From contig CM046451.1 of the NCBI GenBank assembly GCA_025506515.1, forward strand, positions 42,117,701 to 42,181,700: DNA of 64,000 nucleotides. Direction: 5' to 3'. A model generated the notes under the pieces. The model was not told where the DNA came from. It ran no database searches and saw only the letters and a program-made list of their open reading frames with translations. The position numbers and the translations under genes were made by a program. Shown here one piece after another: positions 23,739 through 36,228 of the stretch. The stretch's first letter is position 1. The number at the start of each line of letters is the position of its first letter. This DNA comes from Flaveria trinervia. Taxonomy: Eukaryota > Streptophyta > Magnoliopsida > Asterales > Asteraceae.

Positions 23739-24298
23739 GAAATGGATAACATAGAGAAATTAACTCGAATGTACCTTAAATGGATCGTTTTGAGACAAGG
23801 TGTACCGATCTCAATTATTTCTGACCGCGACGCTCGTTTCACGTCACATTTCTAGCAATCATTGCAGAAATCTTTGGGTACACGATTGGATATGAGTAAT
23901 GCATATCACCCACAGACGGATGGCCAGAGTGAGCGTACCGTACAGAAGTTGGAGGATATGCTACGTGCTTGTGTGATTGACTTCGGGAATAACTGGGAAA
24001 TTCACCTGCCATTGGTGGAGTTTTCTTATAACAACAGCTATCATACTAGCATACAGGCAGCACCTTTCGAGGCGCTTATGGGAGAAAATGTAGATCACCG
24101 GTTTGCTTGGAAGAAATTGGTGATAGTCAGCTAACAGGTCCCGAGTTAATTCATGAGACAACCGAGAAGATTGTGCAAATACGAAATCGTATGGCTGCAG
24201 CACGAGACAAGCAAAAGAGTTATGTATGATAGAGATGGAAGCCTTTAGAGTTTCAGGTTGGTGACCATGGAAAGGCGTAGTTTGGTTTGCTAAGCAAG
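23739..24298 (+). pseudogene. Gyp-1 integrase, part 2
   Basis: The catalytic core continues after the solo LTR. The second Asp lies in ISDRDARFTSHF (about 23818-23853). The Glu of the D-D-E triad lies in QTDGQSERTVQKLEDML (about 23919-23960). A frameshift near 24120 and stops near 24227-24232 follow. The next recognisable part (PLEFQVGD) ends at Cop-4, and the sequence resumes with GKLNLRYVGPF at 37091. Confidence 0.88.
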
Positions 24299-25147
24299 TG
24301 TTGGATCTAGAAAGGCTGGTGCAACCAAAACCAAGTCACTTAGAAGATTTGGTACAACAAACAAAGGACTTCCGAAGCCAAGTGTGGAACTTCCGAAGGA
24401 AAAAGGAGATCTTCCGAAGAAAGTGTAAAGCTTACTTCAGAAGGAAAAGTTCCAACTTCCAAACAAAGAACCTACTTCCGAATTTCAAGACTTAGAAAGA
24501 AAGATCTGAAGTCAACTTCTGAATCACAGAAGTCCTCAAGCCTCGGAATTATAGAAGCCACTTCCAAAGTATAAGTAGGTTCGGAAGAACTTGTTCTTCC
24601 GAAGCCAACTTATCTTTGGAAATCACTGCTATTACCCAGTGGACATAAGTATGGCCTGTCTGACACTTCGCTGCAAATCTCTCAGTTACTGCATGGCATT
24701 TTCTCAAAAGCCATGTAGTTGACCATACTTTATCCACTATTTACCTTTTATGTTAGTACAGTTGCCATCTTCAGTTGGTGACAAAAGGTAAGTCATGGAC
24801 ATGTCATGACTATCATATCTTAGATAATACTTTATCTAAGATACCTTAACTTGAGCATTGTAGTATATGCTTTAGTCTTATGTTTCCAGCTGGTATCAAA
24901 GTATATCCGGCTGTAGGATCGAGTATATATAGTCTCTCATTGTAACTCTATATCATGCTTGTAAGTCTTGTAATATCTTGAGTTGAATAATATATACAAG
25001 TGCCTTGAAAATTTATTTATGTGTGTTCCTTTATTACTTATTATATTATCATCAACTCTTAAAAAGACTTTACTTTATCTGAATTGAGTGTTTCTATAAT
25101 GAGTTTGATAGAAATCCAAGTGTTTGAGTGACAAACTCGATCCTGCA
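24299..25147 (+). repeat. 5' LTR of Cop-4
   Basis: It starts TGTTGGATC and ends GATCCTGCA. The 24360-24610 region is dense in CTTCCGAAG-type palindromes. The inverted repeat ATCTTAGATAA / TTATCTAAGAT lies at 24817-24842. A TATATATA box at 24924-24931 is a promoter candidate. Confidence 0.9.
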
Positions 25148-25149
25148 AT

Positions 25150-25161
25150 TGGTATCAGAGC
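25150..25161 (+). other. Primer binding site of Cop-4
   Basis: TGGTATCAGAGC, two bases after the LTR, is the initiator tRNA-Met complement. Confidence 0.92.
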
Positions 25162-25234
25162 TTTTTAGGCTCTTGATTGTGAGATCTTACCATCCTAATC
25201 AACTGTTTTTCACTCCTCCTTATACCTCACTCAA

Positions 25235-27460
25235 ATGGCCCTCAACAAATCTGAAGTAGAGATGGGGACGATGGGGATGATGACCAAAGCACCCATCATC
25301 ACCCCTGAAAACTTCAGTCCTGGAGCAAAAGAATGGAGGATTCACCACATATCAAGACAGCAAAATGTGGCAACCCATTGTCAATGGCCCGTATAAGCCA
25401 AAAGTATCTGGTGGAAACGGTGCATGATCGAGAAAGTTTGAAGATTATTCTGATGAAGACAGGAAGAAGCTTGACATTGACAGCAACGCCATGACTGTTC
25501 TCATGACTGCAATTCCAAACTCTATCATGGTGGGGTTTGAGCACTGCAAGTCTGCTAAAGAACTGTTTGATGTGCTTGCTCAAATGTACTCAAGCTCAAA
25601 TGACTCCAAGAAGGACTCACTAAAGCAACAGTTCAAGAACTTCACCCATGTTGCTGGAGAGACTCTTAGCCATCAATATTTTAGGTACATGGATCTCATT
25701 TCTTCCCTCCAATCCGTGGGACTTGCTCATGAACTCAGAGACCTTACAAGAAAGTTCATGAGTGCATTACCCATTGAGTGGACATTTTACTGTGTCTCTA
25801 TCAAGAGAACAGAAAATTTGAATACACTCACATGACCGAACTCTATAGGATCCTCGATGGTTACCGTTTGGAAATGGAATGTAAGAGGGGTCATCAGACA
25901 AGCAGCCCCTTGAGCCTTCCTGCTAGCAACGCCTTAATGGCTGTTAAAGGCTGAGGAATCTCCCAACCTTAACAATACCTGACTTACACCCAGCACCATC
26001 TTGTTCTTCTGGGCCATACATCATATATCCTGACTCCAAGGTCTCAACAAGCTCAGCAAAGCTCCTTTCAGGACAGTTTGTTTTTTGTCTCAGGAAGTGG
26101 ACACTCAAGTGATTATCAATACTGCTTTGATGATCTAGAGTGTTTTAGCCCGGATGACGTGGAATACGTGGACATAGTCCAACAAATGGCTCTTCTAACC
26201 TACAGAGCAAAGAAGTTCTTTAAGAGAACTGCAAGGCAATTTCCCTAGAACCCAATCAATAGCAAATTTGGGTTTGACAAAACCATGGCCAAATGTTACA
26301 ACTGTAACCAACTTGGTCATTTTACAAGGTAATGCAAGGCTCCCAAGTCTAACCCGGGAACCCCACAGGCCTCCACACATCCCTCTACACCAAAGCCACC
26401 GGAAAGTCAACTGAAACAGCTGCAATGGCTCAAGAAGTTGACTAGAGCTTCATGGTATAGGATGTGACTCCTGCTCAAGCACTCATGGCCAGAATAGATG
26501 AAAAATAAGGTATATGAACATCTCTGTACTCCTGCTTGTATTGCTAAGGTTAAATTGTATCAGGACTACATATGGAGATTAAATCTGATATTGAGTCTTT
26601 AAATGTTTTGAAATCTGACTTTAAAAGGGCTGAATCTAACTACCAAAGAAAAATTAGGGAGTTAGAGAAAACTGTGTCCCTAATAAAACATGAACACACA
26701 AACTATAAGACTCAGAAAAAGGATTTAATATCCAAATTGACTAAGGCTCAAGCCCAGCTTGTCACTGCTGAGGCTCAAGCCAGGAAGTATGCTATTTCCA
26801 AGCAAAACATCCAAGCCATCCTTGCATCATCCTCTCACTCAAAACATTCCTACCAAAACAAAGGGGTTAGGAACCAATGAAATTGCTCCACCACACTCTT
26901 ATGAGTCTATAAGACAACTTAGGTGTGGTACTAAAGAGCAAGAGGTTCCATCTGCTGACCCACCTTCTCATGGGTCAAAGAATGATGCAACTATGGAGAC
27001 CATCACAGGGAAGAACCAAGTAACTGAGACCTCCCCTACCAATGATGATCAAACCCTAACCACAAAAGCCATAAGAAGTAGAGCTAAGGCAGCCAGAAAA
27101 ACTGCCAAGAAAGTGGCTGAGTCCAAACTTAAGATAGACCCAAAGCAAAAGGGTATATTCATCTCAGCTGGATTCCAGGTGGTTGGAATCTCTGATTCAG
27201 GAAAAGGGTGTAATACTAGCACTCCTGTCCTACCAAAGGATCAGAAGTTAAACGGAAAAGTTGCTGATGAAGATAAAAAGAACAAGAAATAGCAATCCTC
27301 AAATTCCCAAAAGACTAACATTGCATGCATAATGTGTGGTCTGCAAAACCACATGGCCAAAGATTGTTACTACAATCCTGCTAGCACACATTATGCAAAT
27401 AATGTTAAAAACGAACAAATCAGGGAAGGTTTCTCATTTGGACCATATCAAATGGTTCAG
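25235..27460 (+). pseudogene. gag: Cop-4 gag with two CCHC knuckles
   Basis: The ATG at 25235 opens gag (TKAPIITPENFSP), with a frameshift near 25320-25350. A Copia gag core (UBN2 type) is open at 25491-25835 (FEHCKSAKELFDVLAQ, LKQQFKNFTHVAGETL). A first CCHC knuckle at 26294-26335 (CYNCNQLGHFTR, stop, C) has a TAA inside it. A predicted coiled coil follows at 26572-26830, then a Thr/Lys-rich stretch to 27292 in another frame. A second knuckle lies at 27326-27367 (CIMCGLQNHMAKDC). It would package element RNA, but this copy is broken in several places. Confidence 0.85.
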
Positions 27461-27840
27461 GTGATGAAAAAGGGAAAGCTTGTTTCTGAAGCAAGGCTGC
27501 TTTAGAAGAAGATTCTTCTTCCGAAAGGAAAAAGGCTTCGGAAGCTAAAGCTGTCAAGACTCAGAAGAACAAAAGAGTCCCCTTGACACCATCCCAGAAG
27601 AAGACTGCTTCGAAGAAAAGGTGGTGAAGGCTTCTTCCGAAAAGAAAGAATCTTCAGAAGAATGCCAAGTTACAAAAGCTTCAACAAGCTCATCCTCCAT
27701 GATCAACCAAGGGATGGAATGGAAGATCAAGGAAGATGTTGTACCCAAACCTCTTCTTCAAAGACATCCATTGAACCCCCATGCATAAATTTTGGTTCAA
27801 TTAGGTCATTATCTTTAGAAGAACCAAAGACCAATAAAGC

Positions 27841-29756
27841 TTGGGTTTCCAATCAAAACTAATCATCTCATCTTATGTGCAGGGACATCCATATGACAAA
27901 AATAACAACATTTGGATTGTAGATAGTGGATGCTCCAGGCACATGACAGGGAAAAGACATCTCCTTCAACAATTTCAACATTATGATGGAGGTCTTGTCC
28001 AGCTTGGAGGTGAGACCGGAGGATATATTTCTGACAGAGGGAGTATATCCAATGGTATGTTAACAGTTGACAAAGTTAACTTTTTTAAACAACTTAACAC
28101 AATTTGTTAAGTGTTTCTCAATTCTGTGATCAAAAGTACCCAATGCTTTTCACAAACATGAGTGCATTATCCTCAACCAGGGATGACAATTCCTCCAGAA
28201 TTGGTGCTTCTTAGATCTCCCAGGAAAGCGGATATGTACAAGCTTGATATGAACAATGCTTCCCCAATGGGTGAAGTATCATGCTTTCTTTCCAAAGCTG
28301 ATAGTGATGAGTCAACACTGTGGCATAAACGTATGTATCATGTAAATTTTAAGACAATGAACAAATTGGCTAAAAATAACTTGGTACAAGGTTTGCCTAA
28401 AAAGGAGTTTTTCTGCAAAGACAATTGTGTTGCATGCCTGAAAGGGAAACAACATAGGACGTCTCATAAATCCAAATGTGTTAACTCTATCACTACTCCA
28501 TTGCACTTATTGCACATGGATCTTTTTGGTCCCACAAGTATAATGAGCATTGGAAGGAAATCATATTGCCTTGTGATAGTTGATGATTTTACAAGATTCA
28601 CATGGGTATTCTTTTTAAGAACTAAAGATGAAACTGCTGAAACATTAAAATTTTTTATTCTTAAAATAGAAAATCAAATTGATCACAAGGTTAAAATAAT
28701 TAGAAGTGATCAAGGGACTGAGTTTAAGAACTTAGTTCTTGAGTCATTCTGTAACTCAAAAGGGATTGCCAGACAATATAGTGCTCCCAGAACTCCTCAA
28801 CAAAACGGTGTTGCTGAGAGAAGGAATAGGACACTTATTGAGGCCGCTTGAACTATGTTAGCTGATTCAAATCTACCTCTAACATTCTGGGCAGAGGCAG
28901 TCAGCACTGCATGCTATGTGCAGAACAGAGTTCTTGTAGTTAAGCCCTATGGAAAAACCCCTTATGAGCTATGGAACAAAGGCCACCGTTCATTGGCTTT
29001 CTAAGGTCCTTTGGTAGCAGGTGTACCATACTTAACACAAAGGACAATTTAGCAAAATTTGCTGAAAATTCAAATGATGCTATATTTGTTGGATACTCTT
29101 CTAGTTCTAAAGCTTACAGAGTATATAACATTAAGAATCAACAATTTGAGGAGTCATCCAATATAGTTGTTAATGAGCACACTCATTGTGTTAGAGGGAA
29201 TGGACCTGATCACATCTTTGATTTAGAATTGTTTCCAAACTATTCTAAACCCTCTTGTGAGAATGTTTCAGTTGGAATAGGTGCTCAAAATGATGCTGAT
29301 GCTACTGCTAATAATCAACTGTTTGAGCTTCCCAGGCCTAAACCAAATTCTCCAAGTGTTGCAATACATCAAGCTTCCACTATTCACAGATCCGAGAGTT
29401 TAACTACATCAAGAAATAGTAAAGCTTCAATAAGTGAGTCACCTACTGATCCTCAAAACTCATCAGGTGATCCACCACAACACCAGGCAGAAGGAGGTAG
29501 TATTTTGAAGGAACAGGCAACTGTTAATACTACCTCACAGCCAACTATTGATGATGTTTCTCATTCATTCAATCAATCTTCATTGAATGACTTTGAAACA
29601 ACGACTGGGCAAAGTGTTCTAGCTCCTGAGCAGAATATGTTCAACTTGGATCTATCTCTACAACTGGATGTGATTCCTCATCTTAGGATTCACAACACTC
29701 ATCCAACTGAGAACATCATAGGGAATGTCTCTGAGGGTGTGAGAACAAGAGGATAG
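27841..29756 (+). pseudogene. pol: Cop-4 pol: protease and integrase
   Basis: The protease site VDSGCSRHMTG is at about 27919-27951. The gag-pre-integrase zinc part (LWHKRMYHVNF ... CKDNCVACLKGKQHR) lies at 28318-28460. The integrase core has Asp in MDLFGP (28519-28521), Asp in RSDQGTEF (28708-28710) and Glu in NGVAERRNRTL (28816-28818). A TGA at 28849-28851 replaces the Arg expected in EAARTML. The integrase C-terminal segment (FVGYSSSSKAYRVYN) and a low-complexity linker run from 28971 to 29756. Confidence 0.9.
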
Positions 29757-29777
29757 ACTCATCAAGGGAATGTCTGC

Positions 29778-31329
29778 TTGTACTCATGCTTTTTATCTCA
29801 GATGGAACCCAAGAAGGTAGAAGATGCCTTGAAAGATAGTAGCTGGATTGAATCAATGCAAGAGGAGCTGCTTCAATTCAAAAGACAGAAGGTATGGAAC
29901 CTATGTCCGCTACTATCTGGTCAAGTACCTATAGGCACCAAATGGGTTTTCAGAAACAAGAGAGATGATAGAGGCTTGATCATCAAGAATAAGGCAAGAC
30001 TTGTGGTTCAAGGATACACTCAAGTGGAAGGAATTGATTATACTGATGTCTTCGCACTAGTTGCAAGACTTGAGGCAGTAAGGATCTTCCTTGCTTATCC
30101 TGCATCCAAGGACTTCACATATACCAACTTGATGTCAAGTGTGCTTTTCTATATGGGGATATAGATAGGGAAGTCTATGTATGCCAACCTTTAAGATTTG
30201 AAGATCCACAGCACCCCAACTATGTGTGCAAATTGGATAAAGCTCTATATGGAATGCACCAAGCACCTAGGCTGTGGTATGAGACTCTGTCTCAGTTTCT
30301 TTTGAAGAATGGCTATACTAGAGGTACCATTGACAAGACTCTCTTCATCAGAAAGTCTGGGAAGGACATTTTGCTCGTACAAGTCTATGTTGATGACATC
30401 ATATTTGGTTCCTTAAATGACCAAATGTGCAAGGACTTTGAGAGCATTATGAAGAAGAAGTTTGAGATGAGCTCCATGGGAAAATGGACCTTTTCCTTGG
30501 AATTCAGCTAAAGAAACTGAAGGAAGGGTTCTTCATTAATCAATCTAAATATGTCTCTAACATCTTAGAAAGATTTGAGATGAAGGATTGCAGGCCTGCC
30601 AAGACACCCATACCTAGAAACCATAATCTTTGTCCTGACCTTGAGGGGGAGGATACTGATCAACATCAGTATAGGGCAATTATTGGTTCTCAGATGTATC
30701 TAACAGCAAGTAGACCTGATATCATGTTTGTTACTTGCATTTGTGCAAGATATCAGGCTGCTCCTAAGGTGTCTCACGTGGCTGCTGTTAAGAGAATCCT
30801 CGGATACCTCAAAGGAGCACCTAAACTAGGTCTCTGGTATCCCAGAAACAAGGATTTCAATCTTTATGGATACTCTGATAGTGACTATGGAGGCTGTAAT
30901 ATTGACAAGAAATACACATCAGGAGGGTGTCAATTTCTTGGTGGAAGGATCATCTCATGGCAATGCAAGAAACAATCCTGTGTCTCTACATCAACTGCTG
31001 AAGCTGAATACATTGCTGCTGCTAGCTGCTATGCTCAATGGCTATGGATTCAAAATCAGATGTTAGACTATGGATTCAACTTTATGAGTACTCCTATCCA
31101 TATTGACAACAACAGTGCTATCTCCATTACTGAAAATCCGGTGAAGCACTCCAAGACTAAGCACATTGACATCAGGTATCATTTCATTAGAGACATTCAT
31201 GAGATAAACCTATTCAAGTTAATCAAAGTTGATTCAAATGAACAATATGCTTATTTGTTTACCAAAGCTTTTGATGAAAAAAGGTTTAAGTATCTCATAA
31301 CAGCTATTGGGGTGATAAACATTGACTAA
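29778..31329 (+). pseudogene. pol: Cop-4 pol: reverse transcriptase and RNase H
   Basis: RT opens with WIESMQEELLQF and IGTKWVFRNK, breaks near 30164, and resumes at 30224 (KLDKALYGMHQAPRLWYE). The catalytic YVDD is intact at 30386-30397. A frameshift near 30484-30510 moves the rest to another frame. RNase H is complete to the stop at 31327-31329, with GYSDSDYGGC, the TAEAEYIA Glu and the IDNNSAISI Asp segment. By family knowledge this is a Copia RT of the Sirevirus type. Confidence 0.9.
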
Positions 31330-31988
31330 TCTGATCTCTTTTCAAAACCTTTTTAATATGTAAGTCTTGTGTCAATACAATTTAAGCCCTGTTACAAGAA
31401 ATTCTCTTTGAAATTTTCTAAGTATAAATTCCTTCCGAAGAGAAATTAACCTTCGGAAGACATTCTTATATCTTCCGAAGCAAAATTCTCAAAGGATAAC
31501 TTTCTTCTCGGAAGAACTTTTGGTCTCGGAAGAAGCGATTGATTTCATATCAGATCTACTTCCAAAACTTACATAGTCTCTATTCGGAAGCAACTCTAAC
31601 CTTCGGAAGCAACTCTAGCCTTCGGAAGCAACGATTTGGCTTCGGAAGTAAGAATTGCCTTTAGAAGATAAGTTACCTTCGGAAATGTTTTACACTCGGA
31701 AGAGAGATTTCACTGTGTAACGTAAATTTCTTGGGCCCCGCACTGTAAAAAGCGAAGATTTTGTCAATGATTTCGGATTATTTAACTAATTTTAACCTTA
31801 CCACCAATGTCATTTCATCCACTAAACCATCACATCACCTTATCCTAACCCCCATTACCGCCTCTCCACAATCTTTGAAATAATCCCGACTATTCACTTT
31901 CACTCTCTTACTTGCAAATTTTCACAGCCCTAGAAATTTCTCCTACTCAACTTTACCCAGCTCAAATCATCCTCTTTCAACTTTCCAA
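31330..31988 (+). repeat. Cop-4 pol-ORF3 spacer with CTTCGGAAG motif repeats
   Basis: The spacer lacks a gene. Between 31430 and 31710 it has repeated CTTCCGAAG/CTTCGGAAG elements, for example CCTTCGGAAGCAACTCTA in successive units. The same palindrome fills the 5' half of the Cop-4 LTRs. The last 250 bases before the third-ORF ATG are C/T-rich, like a leader. Confidence 0.8.
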
Positions 31989-34900
31989 ATGGCCTTCAAC
32001 CCTCAGCACAACCAAGTCGCACTTCTTGATTCATCAAGAGATGCTGACTTCTCAGATATCATCTCCTTTCTAACCCAATCTTCCTACTACACCGCCCTGA
32101 CTGTTAACCCCGCAATTTACTCAAACCATATGTCTGAATTTTGGGCAAATGGTGAGATTGAAACCCTAAATGGGGTTTGTGTCATTCGATCGAGCATCTG
32201 TGGCCAGGAGTTGGTCATTTCTGAACAGCTCATCAGGGAGCATTTAGAGCTTCATGATGAGGGCGCTCCAACGGAATTCCCCAAAGCAGACTTGGATGAT
32301 TCTTATCATCAAATGGGATATGGAGGAGACGTTAGCAGGTCAACTGTCTATAAATTTAACTTCTCGTACAAATGGAAGTTCCTGCTACACGTGGTCCTTC
32401 ACTGCTTGTCGAGTAAATCCGGGGGATGGGATCAAATCCCATATGAACTTGGGTGCCTTGTTCATGGGTTGGTAAAAAGTCTCCGCTTCAACTATTCAAG
32501 ATTTGTGCTTACCAACCTCATGGGAAATCTTCAGAAGAACACATTCTTCATGTATCCCAGGTTTCTCCAACACATAATCAACTGCGAGCTAGACCAAGCA
32601 TGCTTGTCTGTGCAGCTGCTCTGTCTGCTTCTCAAATAAGGCCGACCATCTTCAAGGGTTTGAAGAGAGTTTCTACCAACTTCACAGGAAGAGATACTGC
32701 ACTTCTTCCAGGTATGACTGAGCCAACGGCTCCTGGTGACATCCTTGTTAACCCCACAGGTGATGAACCCCCACCAGCAACTACCCCCACAATGCTAACA
32801 CTACCTTCTCCACCCATCACCATCACTTATCAGAGACGACCCAAACGAACCTTTGTTCAATCTACTCTAATTGAACAAGCCTCTCCTGTTAAACCCAAAA
32901 AGGCTAGATTGGACCAAAGGGCTCCCACTCAGCCTGAGGTCCAACCATCCTTCACAATTGACCTCAATATGGGTCCTGAGTCTCCTCAGTCTCAGACCCA
33001 TGAGCCCATAACCCAAGCTGAAAGCCCTCAGGGTGAGTCTCTATACTCCCCTATGCAGCCAAAAAGGGACAACCCTATCACAAGCTCAATGCCTTTAGAT
33101 ATTGATCAACGTCCCGGGTCATTAAGTTTTACTTCCAAATCTTTTATTGACCTTTTAATTGGAACTGATGAAGAGATTATGTCTCTTAAGGGCAATGAAG
33201 TTGATCCACAACACCCTCTCAAGGATCAACAGAGCCATAGAGACCACTTATCTCTAGCCCACATCAGCAAAGCCCCACTAAGGTGAGTCCCACTGATGTG
33301 GAGGGGACTCATGTAGATTCAGCTGCCACTACTAGAGAATTCTCAGTGGATCCTCAGGACAGTGGTAACATCACTGAGACTGAATCTACGACAACCATGC
33401 CCTTTGATGACTCTGAAAGAGACATCCTTGAGCAAGGGAAACCAGGGTGCCCAGAAACCATATCTGGTGGTGAGGATGAACATACAAGGTATGTTACCTC
33501 ATCTCCCCGTGATTCTTCACAAGAAGATGAGGGAAGAATGCAACTTACCATCCAAGACCTACTTTCTATAGTCTCAAATCTTGAATCCAAGGTTAAGACT
33601 TTAGAGGATAGGTCTGCCACTCAGCAACTTAAGATTGAAACTCTCAAGGCCAAAGTAGCTGAGAAACAGATTGAGAGGTCTGTTAGGCATGTACCAATTC
33701 AGGTCTCCTTGACCTCTTCCTCTAGCTCATCAAGCTCTCAGGATGATGCTACCAAAAAGGGGGAGAGTGTAGAGACAAAGTCAAAGACAAGAGGAAACCC
33801 AAAGTCAAGCTCTCACTTCCTTGAGATCAAAATATCCAGTACAACAAGCTTCAATCTTCCCTGAGCCTCCTCCAGTTGTTATTCAAATGGATCAAAGGAT
33901 GCTCCAAGATCTCAATAGGTTCTTTAACAAGTTCCTATTGGAATCTCTCATAGAACAGCCAAGCCCTGATATGTCTGTGATCTACTTCGGTGCTCAAGAT
34001 CTTCGGAGGTTAAATGCACCTTCTACCATTTTGAGGAAGTTGGTCAACCTACGGTCCAAGTGGAACCTAAGATTAACTTCGAAGGGGAAACAAGGACTGA
34101 TGGCCCAACAACTGAAATTGTTGGGACAGATAGTGCATCTTCACAGACTTTCGAAGCACAATTCAAAGCCTCGGAAGAAAAAGTTCAAAATTCCGAAGCT
34201 GAGATTGTTGCTGCGGAAGGACTATTCTCTTTATCGATGATCTAATAGTCACAGATGCAATCCTAGAACTCTCATTTGAGGTTAATAGAGAGGATTTTCT
34301 CACTCAACCTTTAGCTCCAACATTTGCATTAACTCCAGCTCCCATCTCTACTACTCAACCTGAATCTTCTATCCAAGAACCCCCAAAGTCTAGTACTTCC
34401 GAAGACATCAAAGGAAAGAGGAAGATGACTTCAGAAGAGCTTCAGGAGGAAGAAAGGTGAAGAAACTCAAAAGAAAAGGTGGGCTGACGACTGGAAAACT
34501 GTTAGCTGCAAGTACCAAAGCAGCTGCAGCCAACCAGGAGGCGGTCAACAATCGAAAAAGGTAGAGATTATTGATAGACTTGTCAATCTAGAGCTGCAAC
34601 TGAGGATGCACTCCTGCTACCATTAGAGGAGTTAATAGAGCTGGAAAAGGCAACCTTGCTCCTAAAACAACAAAAAGAAGAAGCTACAAGGTTGGCCCTG
34701 GAAGAAGAAAGGGAGAGAAAAGAAAAAGAAGCTGATCTATAGCTCAGGAGGGACATGATAACTTTCCTAACCTCCAGAGGTTTCTCTCTAGAAGAATTAT
34801 CTCCACATAACAATGATACGATCTTATGGCTCTTCAACAAAGAGCGAGATCAAATGGAGAAAGAGAGAAAGAGAGCTAAAAGGGAAAAGATTTTAAAAAA

Positions 34901-36180
34901 GAAGAAGAATGAAGAGGAAGCAGGACTGATCGATGCCAAGAAAATAGGTGAGAAAGCTTAGATGAAAAGCTATCTTAGAGCTCATGGATTCTCTGGTAGG
35001 CAGGTGGGTCCTATGTCAGAGAAGACTCTCCAGTGACATGTCTGTGACATTAAGGCTGACATTCACACGGGGAAGAGGAAGGAGATGTATAGAAGGGGAC
35101 AGGGGATAACCTTCAAAGCAACCACTCAACCCAAACTCCAAACCCAACCACAACCTGAAACCATACCCTTCTCACTCCCCATCAAAACCGAACCAACCAC
35201 TGAACCATTCACCCCTGAATCTACACCATCACTTCTACCAACTCCATCACCTCAACCACCTAAACTTCCCATCATCCAACCCAAAACTCTAGCCAGAACC
35301 CAAACACCTCAACCTACCCATCAACCCTTTAGAGCATTCCTCAGCCTTCTAAACATCTCTCCTTAGAAGAATTCAAAGTACTCAAGACAAAGCTCATAAA
35401 ATGTACAACTCTGAGTGATATCTCCTGTGAGGAGGACTCTGTCAAATTGACCTATGTTGACGGATCCTCTAGTTCCCTCACTAGAGATCAATTTCTTGAT
35501 CTGCCCAGAGGAACTTTGGACCAAGCTGCAAATCTCCTTGGCCTCAATTCAGACACTTTGAATGAGGAAGAAAAGAAGTTAAGGAGAAGGCTGGTGACTC
35601 TACTAGATACGAAGAAAATTAACAGGGTGCCAAGACAACCTCTTGCACCTAGAAAGCAGATCATCTGGTGGAGGTTTGAAGACTCATCTCATAACTTTGT
35701 TGTTGAAAGAGAGAATGGAGAGCTCAACAGGCTGAGTGCCTCATCTCTGCTACACTTAAGCAGATTTGATATTATTGAGTTAGCAAAGAAGACATTATCC
35801 AACCCTTCAAACTCTGAGATAGTTTCCCATATTAGAAGTCATCTAGGTAGCCTTCATATGGCTGAGCTAACTGCTAGAAGCAAGGCTGAAGCAGAGTTGA
35901 AACTGAGAGAGGAGGAGGAAAGGAAGGGATCAGCAACCCAAGGCAAAGCCTTTTTACAAATGGTTGAAGGCCCTAAACTAGAATCCATAGTTAGATGGGA
36001 GTATGACTACAACTCCCGTCAACTAACTCTTTTCAGGGGGGCACAAGAAAGGGTACATGTCATTCAAAGTGATAGACTGGATCTCCTATCCACCAATGAC
36101 TTGTACAAGCTTCTCAGCACCTTTTCGGGAAGAACAAAGAGACTGACAAATATCTTCTGTCCCTAGTGTTGAAAGCTTTG
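31989..36180 (+). pseudogene. Cop-4 third ORF (env-like), best preserved of its type
   Basis: The ATG at 31989 opens MAFNPQHNQVALLDSS, and the folded-looking N-terminal part is open to 32639. The frame then moves through 32640-33286, 33283-33864, 33821-34240, 34755-34961, 35085-35366 and 35447-36166, with short frame jumps. Order: N-terminal domain of about 210 residues (NPAIYSNHMSEFW, SYKWKFLLHVVLHCL), acidic/Ser-rich linker, ATKKGE motif, coiled coil rich in Glu/Lys, Pro/Thr/Gln linker, then two W-x-F/Y modules at about 35656-35800 and 35977-36130. No clear signal peptide or membrane anchor is visible, so env-like describes only its position. Confidence 0.8.
33754..33767 (+). other. Internal polypurine tract in the Cop-4 third ORF
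   Basis: AAAAAGGGGGAGAG encodes part of ATKKGES, about 2.5 kb upstream of the 3' purine tract. Its wobble bases match those in Cop-1 and Cop-5. Confidence 0.5.
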
Positions 36181-36218
36181 AGAAGCAGGAATAAGTGGGG
36201 TTTTGGTAGCATCAACCT

Positions 36219-36226
36219 AGGGGGAG
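36219..36226 (+). other. Polypurine tract of Cop-4
   Basis: AGGGGGAG in the context CATCAACCT-tract-TT is followed by TGTTGG at 36229. Confidence 0.9.
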
Positions 36227-36228
36227 TT

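Noticed and set aside
24360..24610. Heat-shock elements in the Cop-4 LTR
   Set aside because: The CTTCCGAAG palindromes have TTC and GAA separated by one base, not the two-base spacing of heat-shock elements.
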